From Paenibacillus sp. FSL R5-0766 (GTDB taxonomy: Bacteria; Bacillota; Bacilli; Paenibacillales; Paenibacillaceae): a stretch of 64,000 nt of DNA. A model generated the notes under the pieces. It did not search any database. It had not been told where the DNA came from and worked only from the letters and a program-made list of their open reading frames with translations. Below, piece after piece: positions 25,678 to 34,335 of the stretch. The position numbers and the translations under genes are program-made. The stretch lies in assembly GCF_037971845.1 (NCBI RefSeq), contig NZ_CP150227.1, forward strand, positions 4,650,001-4,714,000. Direction: 5' to 3'. Each line of letters starts with the position of its first letter. Within the stretch, counting starts at the first letter, position 1.

Positions 25678-25971
25678 CTATTGCTCATTCTTCTTGTTCA
25701 AGGCTTCATATAGAATTGCCAAATTCCGCTCAAGCGCGCTAACCAGCTGCTTACCTGCACCTTCTGGAAGGAGCCCTGCACGAACAGCAAAATCAACTTC
25801 CTTGGAGAACCCATACATCTGTGTATCCAATACTTCCTCATAGAGAGGGCAGTAGCGGGTAGCCAGATTCTCCATCTGTACTTCAATAAGCTTCTGTATT
25901 TTATCTGCATCTTCTTGAAGAAGACTGATCGCTTTCAAATTCAGCTGGTCCTGCAGATCAGATGAAGTCAT
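25678..25971 (-). CDS. ylaN: YlaN family protein
   Basis: YlaN is a small all-helical Bacillales protein; in B. subtilis it is important for growth and has been tied to iron and Fur control. The 97-residue product reads DLQDQLNLKAISLLQEDADK, IQKLIEVQMENLATRYCPLY, EEVLDTQMYGFSKEVDFAVR and GLLPEGAGKQLVSALERNLA, matching YlaN along its full length. The ATG at 25971 follows GGGGGGAAAAATGC; an upstream start at 25995 overlaps that site. It is monocistronic with its own terminator. Confidence 0.93.
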   Translation of the reverse strand: MTSSDLQDQLNLKAISLLQEDADKIQKLIEVQMENLATRYCPLYEEVLDTQMYGFSKEVDFAVRAGLLPEGAGKQLVSALERNLAILYEALNKKNEQ

Positions 25972-26150
25972 GCATTTTTCCCCCCTATGTCCCAAAAATC
26001 GCGTAAAGACGTTCTACCTCTAATATTAGACGAAATGAAGAGCTAATACAAGAACTTGACCAAAATAAGCCCGCAAAGTTAAGCCTTCTGTTGAAGCTTA
26101 ATCCACCTGTTCCAGTCACGTCCAGACGAGTATTCAGATCATTCCATGCC

Positions 26151-26183
26151 AAAAAACACCCCTGCCTAAAAAGGCAAAGGTGC
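26151..26183 (-). terminator. Terminator after the HPr-like gene
   Basis: GCACC-TTT-GCC and GGC-AGG-GGTG form an interrupted stem followed by TTTTTT on the minus strand, 14 bases after the stop. Confidence 0.8.
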
Positions 26184-26196
26184 TTCTTGAGAGCTA

Positions 26197-26442
26197 TTAC
26201 TCAGATGCAATGCTTACATTCAGTCCATGCTTGGCAAATACTTCTGACATGGCTGCTTTCGCTTCAACTGCATCTGGACCATGAACATGCAGTTCATAGC
26301 TGTGCGTGCTAATCAGCGTTGTAAACAATCCGAGAATACTTTTTACATCGATATACTTGTTCTCCGAATGAAGCACGATTGAAGAAGTAAACTTGCCTGC
26401 TGTTTGAGCAATTTCCACTACAGCCGCGTTATTACTCGACAT
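26197..26442 (-). CDS. HPr-like protein lacking the phospho-histidine
   Basis: HPr passes phosphate from enzyme I to PTS transporters through His15 and, when phosphorylated on Ser46, joins CcpA in catabolite control. This 81-residue protein aligns with HPr/Crh from about HPr residue 12 on: the VKSILGL segment keeps the regulatory serine (Ser35 here, equal to Ser46), and HGPDAVEAKAAMSEVF fits the last helix. The His15 position is occupied by Asn-Asn (MSSNNAAVVE), and the first beta strand is missing. GGAGGG 8 bases before the ATG supports this short start. It may be Crh-like, acting in regulation only, but this is inference. Confidence 0.8.
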   Translation of the reverse strand: MSSNNAAVVEIAQTAGKFTSSIVLHSENKYIDVKSILGLFTTLISTHSYELHVHGPDAVEAKAAMSEVFAKHGLNVSIASE

Positions 26443-26538
26443 AGGAATCCCTCCGTCTTTTTACTATTGGTATCATCTATTAATTACCACTACATGATAC
26501 CGTGAATCCGCTTTCCTAGCAACAGCAAAATCCTGTTC

Positions 26539-27654
26539 CTACTTCAAACGGTCCGGATTCAGGCATTCCAGCTCAGGAATAACAAAGATACCGTCTTTGC
26601 GAATCAGCACATCGTCAAAATAAATCTCCCCGCCGCCGTAATCCGGACGCTGGATCAATACCAGATCCCAGTGGATGGACGAGCGGTTGCCATTGTCCGT
26701 TTCTTCGTATGCCTGACCCGGTGTAAAGTGCAAGCTGCCTGCGATTTTCTCATCGAACAGGATATCTTTCATTGGATGCAGAATATGCGGGTTAAATCCA
26801 ATCGCGAATTCACCGATATGACGAGCACCCTCATCCGAATTCAGGATTTCATTCAAACGCTCTGTATCGTTACTTGTCGCTTCAATGATTTTTCCGTTCT
26901 CGAATGTGAACTTGATATTTTCAAATGTCACTCCGTTATACAGCGTTGGTGTGTTATAACTAATCGTTCCGTTCACGGAATTACGCACAGGGGCACTGTA
27001 CACTTCGCCATCCGGGATATTTTTTTGGCCAGAACATTTCTCTGCACCGATATCTTTAATGGAGAAGCTCAGTTCTGTTCCTGGTCCAGTGATACGAACT
27101 TTGTCCGTCCGCTTCATCAGGTTAGCGAGCGAGTCCTGCGCTTTGTCCATTTTGGCGTAATCCAGGTTACATACGTCGAAGTAGAAATCTTCGAACGCTT
27201 CTGTACTTGTATTGGCGAGTTGCGCCATACTTGCATTAGGGTAACGAAGTACAACCCATTTCGTATGTTTGACACGTTGTTCGCTATGTACCGGGTGGGA
27301 GTACAATGAATTGTACATTTTCATTTTTTCTTCCGGTACATCGGACAGATCATTCACATTTTCTCCCGCACGAATACCGATATAACAATCCATCTGTTTC
27401 ATACGGTTCAGATCAATCTCTGCCCATGTTTTCATCATTTCTTCTGTGGCATTTTTCAGCATCGCACGCTGTACGGTTTTATCAGTCAACTGTACAAAGA
27501 CGTTACCACCTTTTTTGCCTACCTCTTCTATAATGGCGTTAATCAGATCACGTTCCGATCCAATCATCTCAACCAATACATTTTCACCAGGCTGTACATC
27601 TACTGAATAGCCCACCAGGTTTGCTGCAAGCTTTTGAATTCTTGGGTCTTTCAT
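26539..27654 (-). CDS. M29 family aminopeptidase
   Basis: M29 (AmpS/PepS/AmpII) enzymes are cobalt- or zinc-dependent aminopeptidases. The 371-residue protein starts MKDPRIQKLAANLVGYSVDV and QPGENVLVEM. The metal and catalytic residues are visible: Glu in IPDGEVYSAP, Glu in GARHIGEFAIGFN, His in AGSLHFTPGQAYEE, and His and Asp in SSIHWDLV. A conserved Tyr lies in the GGGEIYFDDVLI tail. Length is normal. The start lies after AGGAGGATTTTACCAAG. It is probably a cytoplasmic peptide scavenger and stands alone. Confidence 0.92.
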   Translation of the reverse strand: MKDPRIQKLAANLVGYSVDVQPGENVLVEMIGSERDLINAIIEEVGKKGGNVFVQLTDKTVQRAMLKNATEEMMKTWAEIDLNRMKQMDCYIGIRAGENVNDLSDVPEEKMKMYNSLYSHPVHSEQRVKHTKWVVLRYPNASMAQLANTSTEAFEDFYFDVCNLDYAKMDKAQDSLANLMKRTDKVRITGPGTELSFSIKDIGAEKCSGQKNIPDGEVYSAPVRNSVNGTISYNTPTLYNGVTFENIKFTFENGKIIEATSNDTERLNEILNSDEGARHIGEFAIGFNPHILHPMKDILFDEKIAGSLHFTPGQAYEETDNGNRSSIHWDLVLIQRPDYGGGEIYFDDVLIRKDGIFVIPELECLNPDRLK

Positions 27655-27765
27655 CTTGGTAAAATCCTCCTGTCATCTGCCATACTTGAATTGAACAACG
27701 GTAAATTACGATACTATTGTAGCACGCGAACAGTCATCCCGTCAGCAGGCAGTCCCTCACTTCGT

Positions 27766-28623
27766 TTATTGATATGACTTGAAGTTAACATCGGTGACAA
27801 GGGCTTCTTTGTTACTTTTATGGTTGTTGTCCGTGTAACTCATCTGACTTTCAGAGGATAAGCGAAGAGGCAGACTGCTCTTCCGATCTACCGTGAGATG
27901 ATATACCGTCTGCACGCTCGCTTGTTTCATCATTTGTTGCATCGTTGTTTCACCCTGTTTCCAAACTTTCTCCAGATCCTTCTCAAGCTTTTCCTTACGC
28001 GTCCCTTTCATCGTAGCTGACTTATGCATATATTCTGCCCGAATGGCGTTCATCTCGTCGTTTAGCTGGGCTACAGCCCATGATTTGGCGTCTTCCGGTG
28101 CAAGTTCAATCCGTAATGTTCTGGTTCGACGACCGGCACCATACTCGGATTGAATGGTTTTGTGCATCCCATCGATCTTCTCCAATTGGGCAATTGGATT
28201 AAAACGAGAAAGAGAGCCACGGAGCGGCTCATGCTGCGCTGACAATGCCATCCATTGCCCTTGTTTCCGCTCGAAAGAGGCGCTAAAGCCACTGGGCTGT
28301 CCGTTATTTTTTACGGCAGTTGTTTGAATGCCTGTGCCCACAGCGGTCACCTCTCCAGGTAATCGGGTCTGAAGGGTCAGACGATCATGATTCTCCAGCT
28401 TGCCTTCAAATTTGAACTGATTCTCAAACAGCCCACTGTTCTCCCGTCGAAGTCCTGCCTCTCCTTCAAAACTCAATGTTTCTTTTCCCGCTATCCCGGA
28501 TAAAGCCAGGGAAAAAACCTCTTCAGGCGTTTGATCTCGCTGGATTAATCCACAACCCGGAACACCAATAATCACGATGCTCACAAATAACCATAATGTA
28601 CGTACCGAATGGCGGTTAAACAT
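27766..28623 (-). CDS. Putative lipoprotein of unknown function
   Basis: I do not recognise a family. The protein starts MFNRHSVRTLWLFVSIVIIG and has a lipobox-like VPGC with Cys24, so it is likely exported and lipid-anchored. The remaining 260 residues read as alternating beta strands with long charged segments (FEGEAGLRRENSGLFENQFK, KSWAVAQLNDEMNAIRAEYM, EKLEKDLEKVWKQGETTMQQ) and a late VYHLTVDRKSSLPLRLSSES. That last part recalls LolA/YcnI-like lipid-carrier beta folds, only loosely. Two upstream starts are possible; 28623 gives the proper signal peptide and follows GGGTGAAGATAGAC. Confidence 0.8.
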   Translation of the reverse strand: MFNRHSVRTLWLFVSIVIIGVPGCGLIQRDQTPEEVFSLALSGIAGKETLSFEGEAGLRRENSGLFENQFKFEGKLENHDRLTLQTRLPGEVTAVGTGIQTTAVKNNGQPSGFSASFERKQGQWMALSAQHEPLRGSLSRFNPIAQLEKIDGMHKTIQSEYGAGRRTRTLRIELAPEDAKSWAVAQLNDEMNAIRAEYMHKSATMKGTRKEKLEKDLEKVWKQGETTMQQMMKQASVQTVYHLTVDRKSSLPLRLSSESQMSYTDNNHKSNKEALVTDVNFKSYQ

Positions 28624-28716
28624 GTCTATCTTCACCCTTCCGAGAACTTTCTCCATAGATTGCCCCGCCCGTATACGCTTATACTTCCTTCTATACACAA
28701 CTTGATCTCCGATGCA

Positions 28717-28758
28717 CAAAAAAAAAGAGAACGACTCCGCAATTGGAATTGTTCTCTT
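28717..28758 (-). terminator. Terminator overlapping the end of the GGDEF gene
   Basis: AAGAGAAC and GTTCTCTT pair across a loop, followed by TTTTTTTTTGTGC on the minus strand. The stem includes the last codon and stop of the GGDEF gene. Confidence 0.85.
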
Positions 28759-30748
28759 AACGTGTTACATCCTGTTCCTCTACAACGATTCTGTTCCGAC
28801 CACCATTCTTGGCGCTGTACAAAGCCATATCAGCCCGATAAAACAAGGACTCTACACTGACCTTTTCATCCATCCAATTCCACTCTGCGATGCCACTGGA
28901 TACCGTAACAGGCGGTCTGGTCTCTTCTGCGACTCTCTTTCGAATCACTTCCGCATAATCTAACGCCTGCCTTACACTCACCTGTGGCATATAGATCGCC
29001 AGTTCTTCTCCACCCCATCTGGCACAGATATCCTCCGAGCGAACAGAGCTGGTGACAATCTCACTCACTTGCTTCAATACTTGATCCCCCGTCTGGTGTC
29101 CGAATGTGTCATTCACCTGTTTGAACTGATCAATATCCACCACAATGAGGGAGCCACAGAATTCATGAGCCTGTCGCTCGTGAATCACACTATCCAGATA
29201 ATGCCTCACGTACAGACCTGTCAACATATCCAGATTAGCCAAGCGCCGAACCTCGGCATGCAGCGTGGCATTTGAAAGGGCAAGCCCGATATGGATGGAT
29301 AACATCTGCAAGAGCCGATAGTTATCATATGAAAAGTAGTGCTCTCTACTGTGTCCCAGCAAAATGGCACCCTTCACTTCACCATTGACTCTGATCGGTG
29401 ATGCAATCAGTGACATGGAGCCCGTATCTTCCATGAAAAAGGAGGACACTTTATCATATTGCGCATAATTGACTATAATAAGCGGTTCCTCTGTTCGGTA
29501 CACCAAGCCTGCGATACCGTAATCTACTGAAAAGGATTGGTGAAAAACATCTTTCACGTTAGATGACATCACTTCGAAGTCATTTGTACTGTCATTGAGT
29601 TGAAGAATGCAACACGTTTCAGCCTGGAATATTTCCTTTAACTCTTGCTCGGATAATTGATAAATCTCCGAAAGATGCAGGCTTTTGTTCAACCGCTGTG
29701 TAAGATCATTAATTAAACGAAGTTCCTGAATTAACATATTGGATTGTTCATGCAACTTGGCGTTCTCAAAGGCCGTGCCTGCAGTGTCTACCATCATCGT
29801 AATCAATTGCAAGTCCGATTCTTCCATAATCTCTTCATTCATTTCGACATGGAACACACCGTATATGCCTTGTTTGCCTTTCAGCGGAATCCCTATATCT
29901 ACAATGCGGTTCTCTGCATCATCTGAGCGAGCAACAATCAGCTTACCTTCCATAAATGAGCGCACACAAATATCTTCTCCTCGCTCGTGGACAAGCAACG
30001 GTTTAATCCGTGGATCAGAATTACTCTGATCCTGAGACATATATAATTTGATATAAGTGGCCGGGTACAAGTAGTCCATACTGTCAAATACCTCATCCAA
30101 TATGGCCTCGACATCCATTTTGTCATGCATTCGCTGAACAATCTGAAAGAGGATGGACCTCCGGTGTTCCTCACGGGCTGTTTGTTCATGAGCGTGTAAC
30201 AGGTCCGTCATAAATATGTATTCAAATCTTCGGTAAAAGCAGGTGCGATAATGCAATGCCTCAGATTGAACCACAGCTTCAGACGTTTCATATCCATTGG
30301 ATTCATAGATCACAGCAGTGAATACGGCAAACATATCCTTGTTTGTTCTGGAGAATAAGGGATGTGTTATTATAAGATACTCTCCGTGTTCGCTTGTCCC
30401 TTTAAGGGACAGGACCTGTCTCTTATCCAAACATTCCAATACCAGCCTGCGTGCATTTACGCCCGGATCAGCTTCATGATCGCTATCGTATCCTATGCAA
30501 TCGCCTTCCGTGTTCCATACGCTGTAAAAGGTTGATGTTCTGGCCAGCCTTGAACCCACTCTGGAGTTCCAGTCACTGTATGCCTGCTCTAGCAAGCTGC
30601 CCAAATATGAAAAATCAAAAGGTGTGATATCCATTTTTTGCATCCACAACACATGCTCTTCATGAGAATGAGGAGCGGCAAAAGATGCGGAATCGCCCGA
30701 ACTTCGTGAATTCAAGCTGGCAGGTAAACTTCTTAGATGTTCTAACAT
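28757..30748 (-). CDS. Diguanylate cyclase with GAF sensor domains
   Basis: This 663-residue soluble protein probably makes cyclic di-GMP from two GTP. The C-terminal GGDEF domain (about residues 500-655) has LANLDMLTGLYVRHYLDSVI, VVDIDQFKQVNDTFGHQTGD and the active loop RWGGEELAIYMPQ, so the signature is GGEEL. An inhibitory I-site RSED sits five residues before it. Two GAF-like segments lie upstream (about 190-340 and 350-490, with CCILQLNDS and GYR-type strands), and the first 180 residues are an unassigned sensor region. No membrane helix is seen. The ATG at 30748 follows AAAGGAGCGCCTGAC. It diverges from rpsD. Confidence 0.9.
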   Translation of the reverse strand: MLEHLRSLPASLNSRSSGDSASFAAPHSHEEHVLWMQKMDITPFDFSYLGSLLEQAYSDWNSRVGSRLARTSTFYSVWNTEGDCIGYDSDHEADPGVNARRLVLECLDKRQVLSLKGTSEHGEYLIITHPLFSRTNKDMFAVFTAVIYESNGYETSEAVVQSEALHYRTCFYRRFEYIFMTDLLHAHEQTAREEHRRSILFQIVQRMHDKMDVEAILDEVFDSMDYLYPATYIKLYMSQDQSNSDPRIKPLLVHERGEDICVRSFMEGKLIVARSDDAENRIVDIGIPLKGKQGIYGVFHVEMNEEIMEESDLQLITMMVDTAGTAFENAKLHEQSNMLIQELRLINDLTQRLNKSLHLSEIYQLSEQELKEIFQAETCCILQLNDSTNDFEVMSSNVKDVFHQSFSVDYGIAGLVYRTEEPLIIVNYAQYDKVSSFFMEDTGSMSLIASPIRVNGEVKGAILLGHSREHYFSYDNYRLLQMLSIHIGLALSNATLHAEVRRLANLDMLTGLYVRHYLDSVIHERQAHEFCGSLIVVDIDQFKQVNDTFGHQTGDQVLKQVSEIVTSSVRSEDICARWGGEELAIYMPQVSVRQALDYAEVIRKRVAEETRPPVTVSSGIAEWNWMDEKVSVESLFYRADMALYSAKNGGRNRIVVEEQDVTR

Positions 30749-30987
30749 GTCAGGCGCTCCTTTGCACCGTTTTTGCATCCACCAGGATGCATTAATCTGC
30801 AGACGTTATCGCAAACCTGCAAATCGTTGCGATAACCTTGTTACATAAAGATGATTTAAAGTTAAGATACAATCTATTTTACTCTGTTTAAAGCTTTTTT
30901 GCATCCATATTTCAGAAAATCGTCCCATTATTTTAGGCCCAATGACCTATCGACAAATTTAGACGTTTTTTTGCTTTTATTCTACGC
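30749..30987. other. Upstream region of the GGDEF gene with inverted repeats
   Basis: The gap before the rpsD promoter has two inverted repeats, TGCATCC/GGATGCA (30774-30791) and GTTATCGCAA/TTGCGATAAC (30805-30836). No gene is seen. Confidence 0.6.
30805..30836. promoter_or_regulatory. 10-bp inverted repeat, possible operator
   Basis: GTTATCGCAA and TTGCGATAAC are perfect inverted arms around 12 bases, placed in the 5' region of the diguanylate cyclase gene. It could be a regulator site or an mRNA hairpin; no cognate regulator is known to me. Confidence 0.45.
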
Positions 30988-31016
30988 TTGACTTTGTTTC
31001 TCTTAAACTGTAATAT
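30988..31016 (+). promoter_or_regulatory. Sigma-A promoter of rpsD
   Basis: TTGACT, a 17-base spacer and TAATAT form a near-consensus promoter about 200 bases before the rpsD start. Confidence 0.85.
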
Positions 31017-31022
31017 AAATTG

Positions 31023-31212
31023 TTGATGAAGACTACTAATGGGTCTTTAAATTTGGGCATTACCGGTTGTGTCACCCTCATTCTTTTTGTTGCTTTCAGG
31101 ACAGCGGCTGAACTTTCCTGATCGTTCTATGCGAGGCCAAGCCCGCATCAACAAATTGGAGCGCAAACAGAGCCCTAATATGAACTTTAACTAAAAAGGA
31201 GCTACTTTAAAC
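31023..31212 (+). promoter_or_regulatory. Long 5' leader of rpsD (possible S4 autoregulatory leader)
   Basis: About 190 bases of untranslated leader separate the promoter from rpsD. In B. subtilis S4 represses its own mRNA through a structured leader. I can see GC-rich paired segments (for example GGACAGCGGCTGAA) but did not match the known fold, so the regulatory role is inference. Confidence 0.5.
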
Positions 31213-31812
31213 ATGGCACGTTACACTGGTCCTAAATTTAAATTGAGCCGTCGCCTCGGCATTTCCCTTAGCGGAACAGGCAAAGAATTGAAACGTCCTT
31301 TCCCTCCAGGTCAGCACGGAGCTAACCAACGCAGAAAAATGAGCAACTACGGTATGCAATTGCAAGAAAAACAAAAATTGCGCCACATGTACGGTTTGGG
31401 CGAGAAGCAATTCCGCACACTGTTCTCTAAAGCTCAAAAAATGCAAGGTATTGCCGGTGAGAACTTCATGTTCTTGCTTGAGTGCCGCCTTGACAACCTC
31501 GTTTACCGCCTTGGGTTCGCTAACTCCCGCGCTGGAGCGCGTCAGTTGGTAGCACACGGTCACGTAACTGTAAACGGCAAAAAAGTCGATATCGCTTCTT
31601 ACCAAGTAAGCACTGGCGATGTAATCGGCTTGCGTGAGAAGAGCCGTGCTCTTTCTTCCATTAAAGAAGCTTTGGAAGGCCGTTCGCATCTTCCAGCATA
31701 CGTTGAATACAACGAAGCAGCTGTAGAAGGTAAATTCATCCGCTTGCCTGAGCGTGCTGAATTGTCCCAAGACATCGATGAAAAACAAATCGTCGAGTTC
31801 TACAACCGTTAA
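31213..31812 (+). CDS. rpsD: 30S ribosomal protein S4
   Basis: S4 is a primary binder of 16S rRNA that nucleates 30S assembly. The 199-residue protein starts [20 protein letters not shown] and has [14 protein letters not shown]. The S4 RNA-binding domain reads [20 protein letters not shown] with [17 protein letters not shown]. It lacks the N-terminal zinc cysteines found in some paralogues. Codon use is highly biased, as expected for a ribosomal protein. The ATG follows AAAAGGAGCTACTTTAAAC. The gene is monocistronic with its own promoter and terminator, as in Bacillus. Confidence 0.97.
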   Translation: MARYTGPKFKLSRRLGISLSGTGKELKRPFPPGQHGANQRRKMSNYGMQLQEKQKLRHMYGLGEKQFRTLFSKAQKMQGIAGENFMFLLECRLDNLVYRLGFANSRAGARQLVAHGHVTVNGKKVDIASYQVSTGDVIGLREKSRALSSIKEALEGRSHLPAYVEYNEAAVEGKFIRLPERAELSQDIDEKQIVEFYNR

Positions 31813-31842
31813 TCGTTGCAATCACATTAAAGTTTCAATCCA

Positions 31843-31876
31843 AACAGCTGTCGAGATTTTCTCGGCAGCTGTTTTT
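31843..31876 (+). terminator. Terminator after rpsD
   Basis: AACAGCTGTCGAG and CTCGGCAGCTGTTTTT form a strong stem with a U-tract 30 bases after the stop. Confidence 0.93.
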
Positions 31877-31999
31877 CTATGCTTTTTTTAATTATCTTCA
31901 TTATAGGAACGTAAATAACGATATAAAATATAGACTCCCTTCAGGAGAAGCACACATCCATATATACATCACAAGAATGACATCGAGGGGGATTAGAAC

Positions 32000-34106
32000 A
32001 TGCATTTTTTTCGCAATCGTAAGCTCGCTGTTAAGCTTGGACTTTTACTCGGGATCGTATTACTCTGTTGTATTGGAGCCCTGATTGCATTTAACACCAA
32101 GTCCATTTACGACAAAAGCCTGCAGTACGGTGAAAGCGTTGCTGGACAGGCTGCAAATCGGGCTACGAAAGAGTTTATGACAGACATTAATCAGGTCAAA
32201 AACACATTGGACACCATGAGTACCACGTTATTGGATGCCGCTCAGAATGGATCACTCAACCGTGAGGAAGCCGTTAGACTCCTTGAACAGTATCTGAAAA
32301 AGGATGAGAAAGTTTTTGGCTTTTATACGGGCTGGGAACCTAATGCCTTTGATGGAAACGATGCGGATCACGTGAATAAAAATGACTATGATGATGCTAC
32401 AGGCCGCTTCATCCCCTACGCCATACGGGACGGTAATACCCTGCATTTTGAGCCTCTGACTACCTATGAGGGAAACAGTGAAACCAGTACTTACTATCAG
32501 CAGCCAAAGAAAACCAAATCCATCTATTGGTCCGAGCCTGTTACCTACACGGTTGGCGGAAAAGAAACACTGCTCGTTTCGATTGTCCTCCCTCTAGTTA
32601 GATGAAAACAAAAATTTTCTGGGCATTGTTGGGGCCGACTTTACCATTGATCGTTTTCAGCAAAATATAGCATCACTTAATCCCGATCAGGGTTATGCCA
32701 TGCTGATTACTAGTGAAGGACAGATTGCTGCACATGGCTCCAAACCGGAACTGCCTAATGAAGGAGCCGTAATTCCATCTGAAATGAAGACAGTCATTCA
32801 GCGTATACAGTCTGGCGAGTCTCAGTTTTACGCCACTGACCCTGAAGTGGGGGAAGAACTATTTATTGCCGAGCCCGCCAGGTTACAAGGAACGGATTCA
32901 AACTGGTACCTTGTATCGGCGCTGCCAAAGAGCCACATCCTTCAACCCTTCTATGACAGCTTGAACTGGTCCATACTGATTGCCGCACTGGCTGTACTTC
33001 TGCTTGCAAGTGTGGTTACCTACACTATCGTCTCCATTGTAAGGCAGTTGAATCAAGTTAATATCGTCGCTGGACAGCTGGCTGGCGGGGATTTGACACA
33101 AAAGTTACCTGTACGATCCAAAGATGAATTTGGCGTCATGGCGGGTCATCTGAATCAGATGATGGATACACTGCGACATACCATATCGGTTATATCCGAA
33201 CATGCTTTATCTGTCGGCTCCACCTCTCAACAATTGACCGCAGGTGCCGAAGAAACAGGTAAAGCAGCCGAACTGATTGCATTAACAGGAGTCGAAGTTG
33301 CAGATAAAGCAGGTAAACAGATGCAGGAGCTGCAAGAGTCCTCCCGTTCCATGAATGAAATATCTGCAGGGATCGGAAGAATTGCAAAGGCCGCCTCCGA
33401 TGTATCGGATTCATCACGAGCTGTGGCTGAGCGAACAACTGTTGGAACCGATAAGATTCAGTCCGCCATGCGTATGGTCGATAGCGCCACCTCTTCTGTG
33501 CAGACGTCCATGACCGCACTGGAGAATTTCCGTCAACGTTCGGAAGAGATTGGCCATATTACAGGCATGATCACGGAAGTTAGCCGTCAAACCAATCTAC
33601 TTGCCCTTAATGCTTCCATCGAAGCATCACGAGCAGGTGAACATGGGCGCGGGTTTGGTGTTGTTGCTTCCGAGATTCGTAATCTGGCTGAACAATCCAG
33701 AATATCGGCAGCGCAGATTGCAGCGTTAATTCATAGCGTTCAGCAAGAGGTCCTTTCTCTCGTTGAAAATATGGAACAGGGGAATGCCGAGGTGAGCCAT
33801 ATAGCGGAAGTAATTAATGAGAGTGGTGAACTATTCCTCTCCATTTCATCACAGATCACAGATGTTAATGAGCAGATTGAGCATGTCTCAGCCATTGCGC
33901 AGCAGATGTCAGCTGGATCACAGCAGGTGGATGCCACGTTAGTGCAACTCAAAACCATTGGTCATGAGACGGCAGATCATGCAACTCGTGTTGCCTCTGC
34001 CTCTGAGGAACAACTCGCATCCATGGAAGAGATTACGGCGGCATCTGCCTCACTGGCTAATCTTACCCAGGAACTATTAGAACTGATTCAACGCTTCAAA
34101 ACCTAA
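32000..34106 (+). pseudogene. Methyl-accepting chemotaxis protein, frameshifted
   Basis: The gene would encode a chemoreceptor of about 700 residues: a membrane helix near residues 12-32, an extracellular Cache-type sensor (YTGWEPNAFDGNDADH, YYQQPKKTKSIYWSEPVTY), a second helix (ILIAALAVLLLASVVTYTIV), a HAMP domain and a signalling domain with EVSRQTNLLALNASIEASRA and GRGFGVVASEIRNLAEQSR. The first frame stops at 32603-32605, straight after VSIVLPLVR. From 32601 the +1 frame continues without a gap (DENKNFLGIVGADFTIDRFQ), so one extra base around 32591-32600 breaks the gene. The start follows GAGGGGGATTAGAAC. This may be a true mutation or a sequencing error; everything else is intact. Confidence 0.85.
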
Positions 34107-34335
34107 TGTAGAAGACCTCCAATACGACAAATCATTCAGGTCACCCTATGCACCTCAGCATGGAGGTGGCCTGCTTATTTTGGCTTAGAGCTCATGAAAT
34201 GTGCTTCAATATCGCATGATATATAGCATAATGCATGGCAGAATGGCAAATTTCGACCATTACTTGTATTTCTCAGGCATGCAAACCCGCCTTTTTATGC
34301 TATAATAAGTGCTGTTAAAAGGAGGAAGACACTGA

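Noticed and set aside
31207..31821. 204-codon frame opposite rpsD
   Set aside because: It is antisense to a highly expressed ribosomal gene, has no ribosome site and no recognisable protein text; it is a shadow of rpsD codon bias.
34139..34172. Hairpin after the frameshifted chemoreceptor
   Set aside because: GGTCACC and GGTGGCC pair loosely and no U-tract follows, so I did not call it a terminator.
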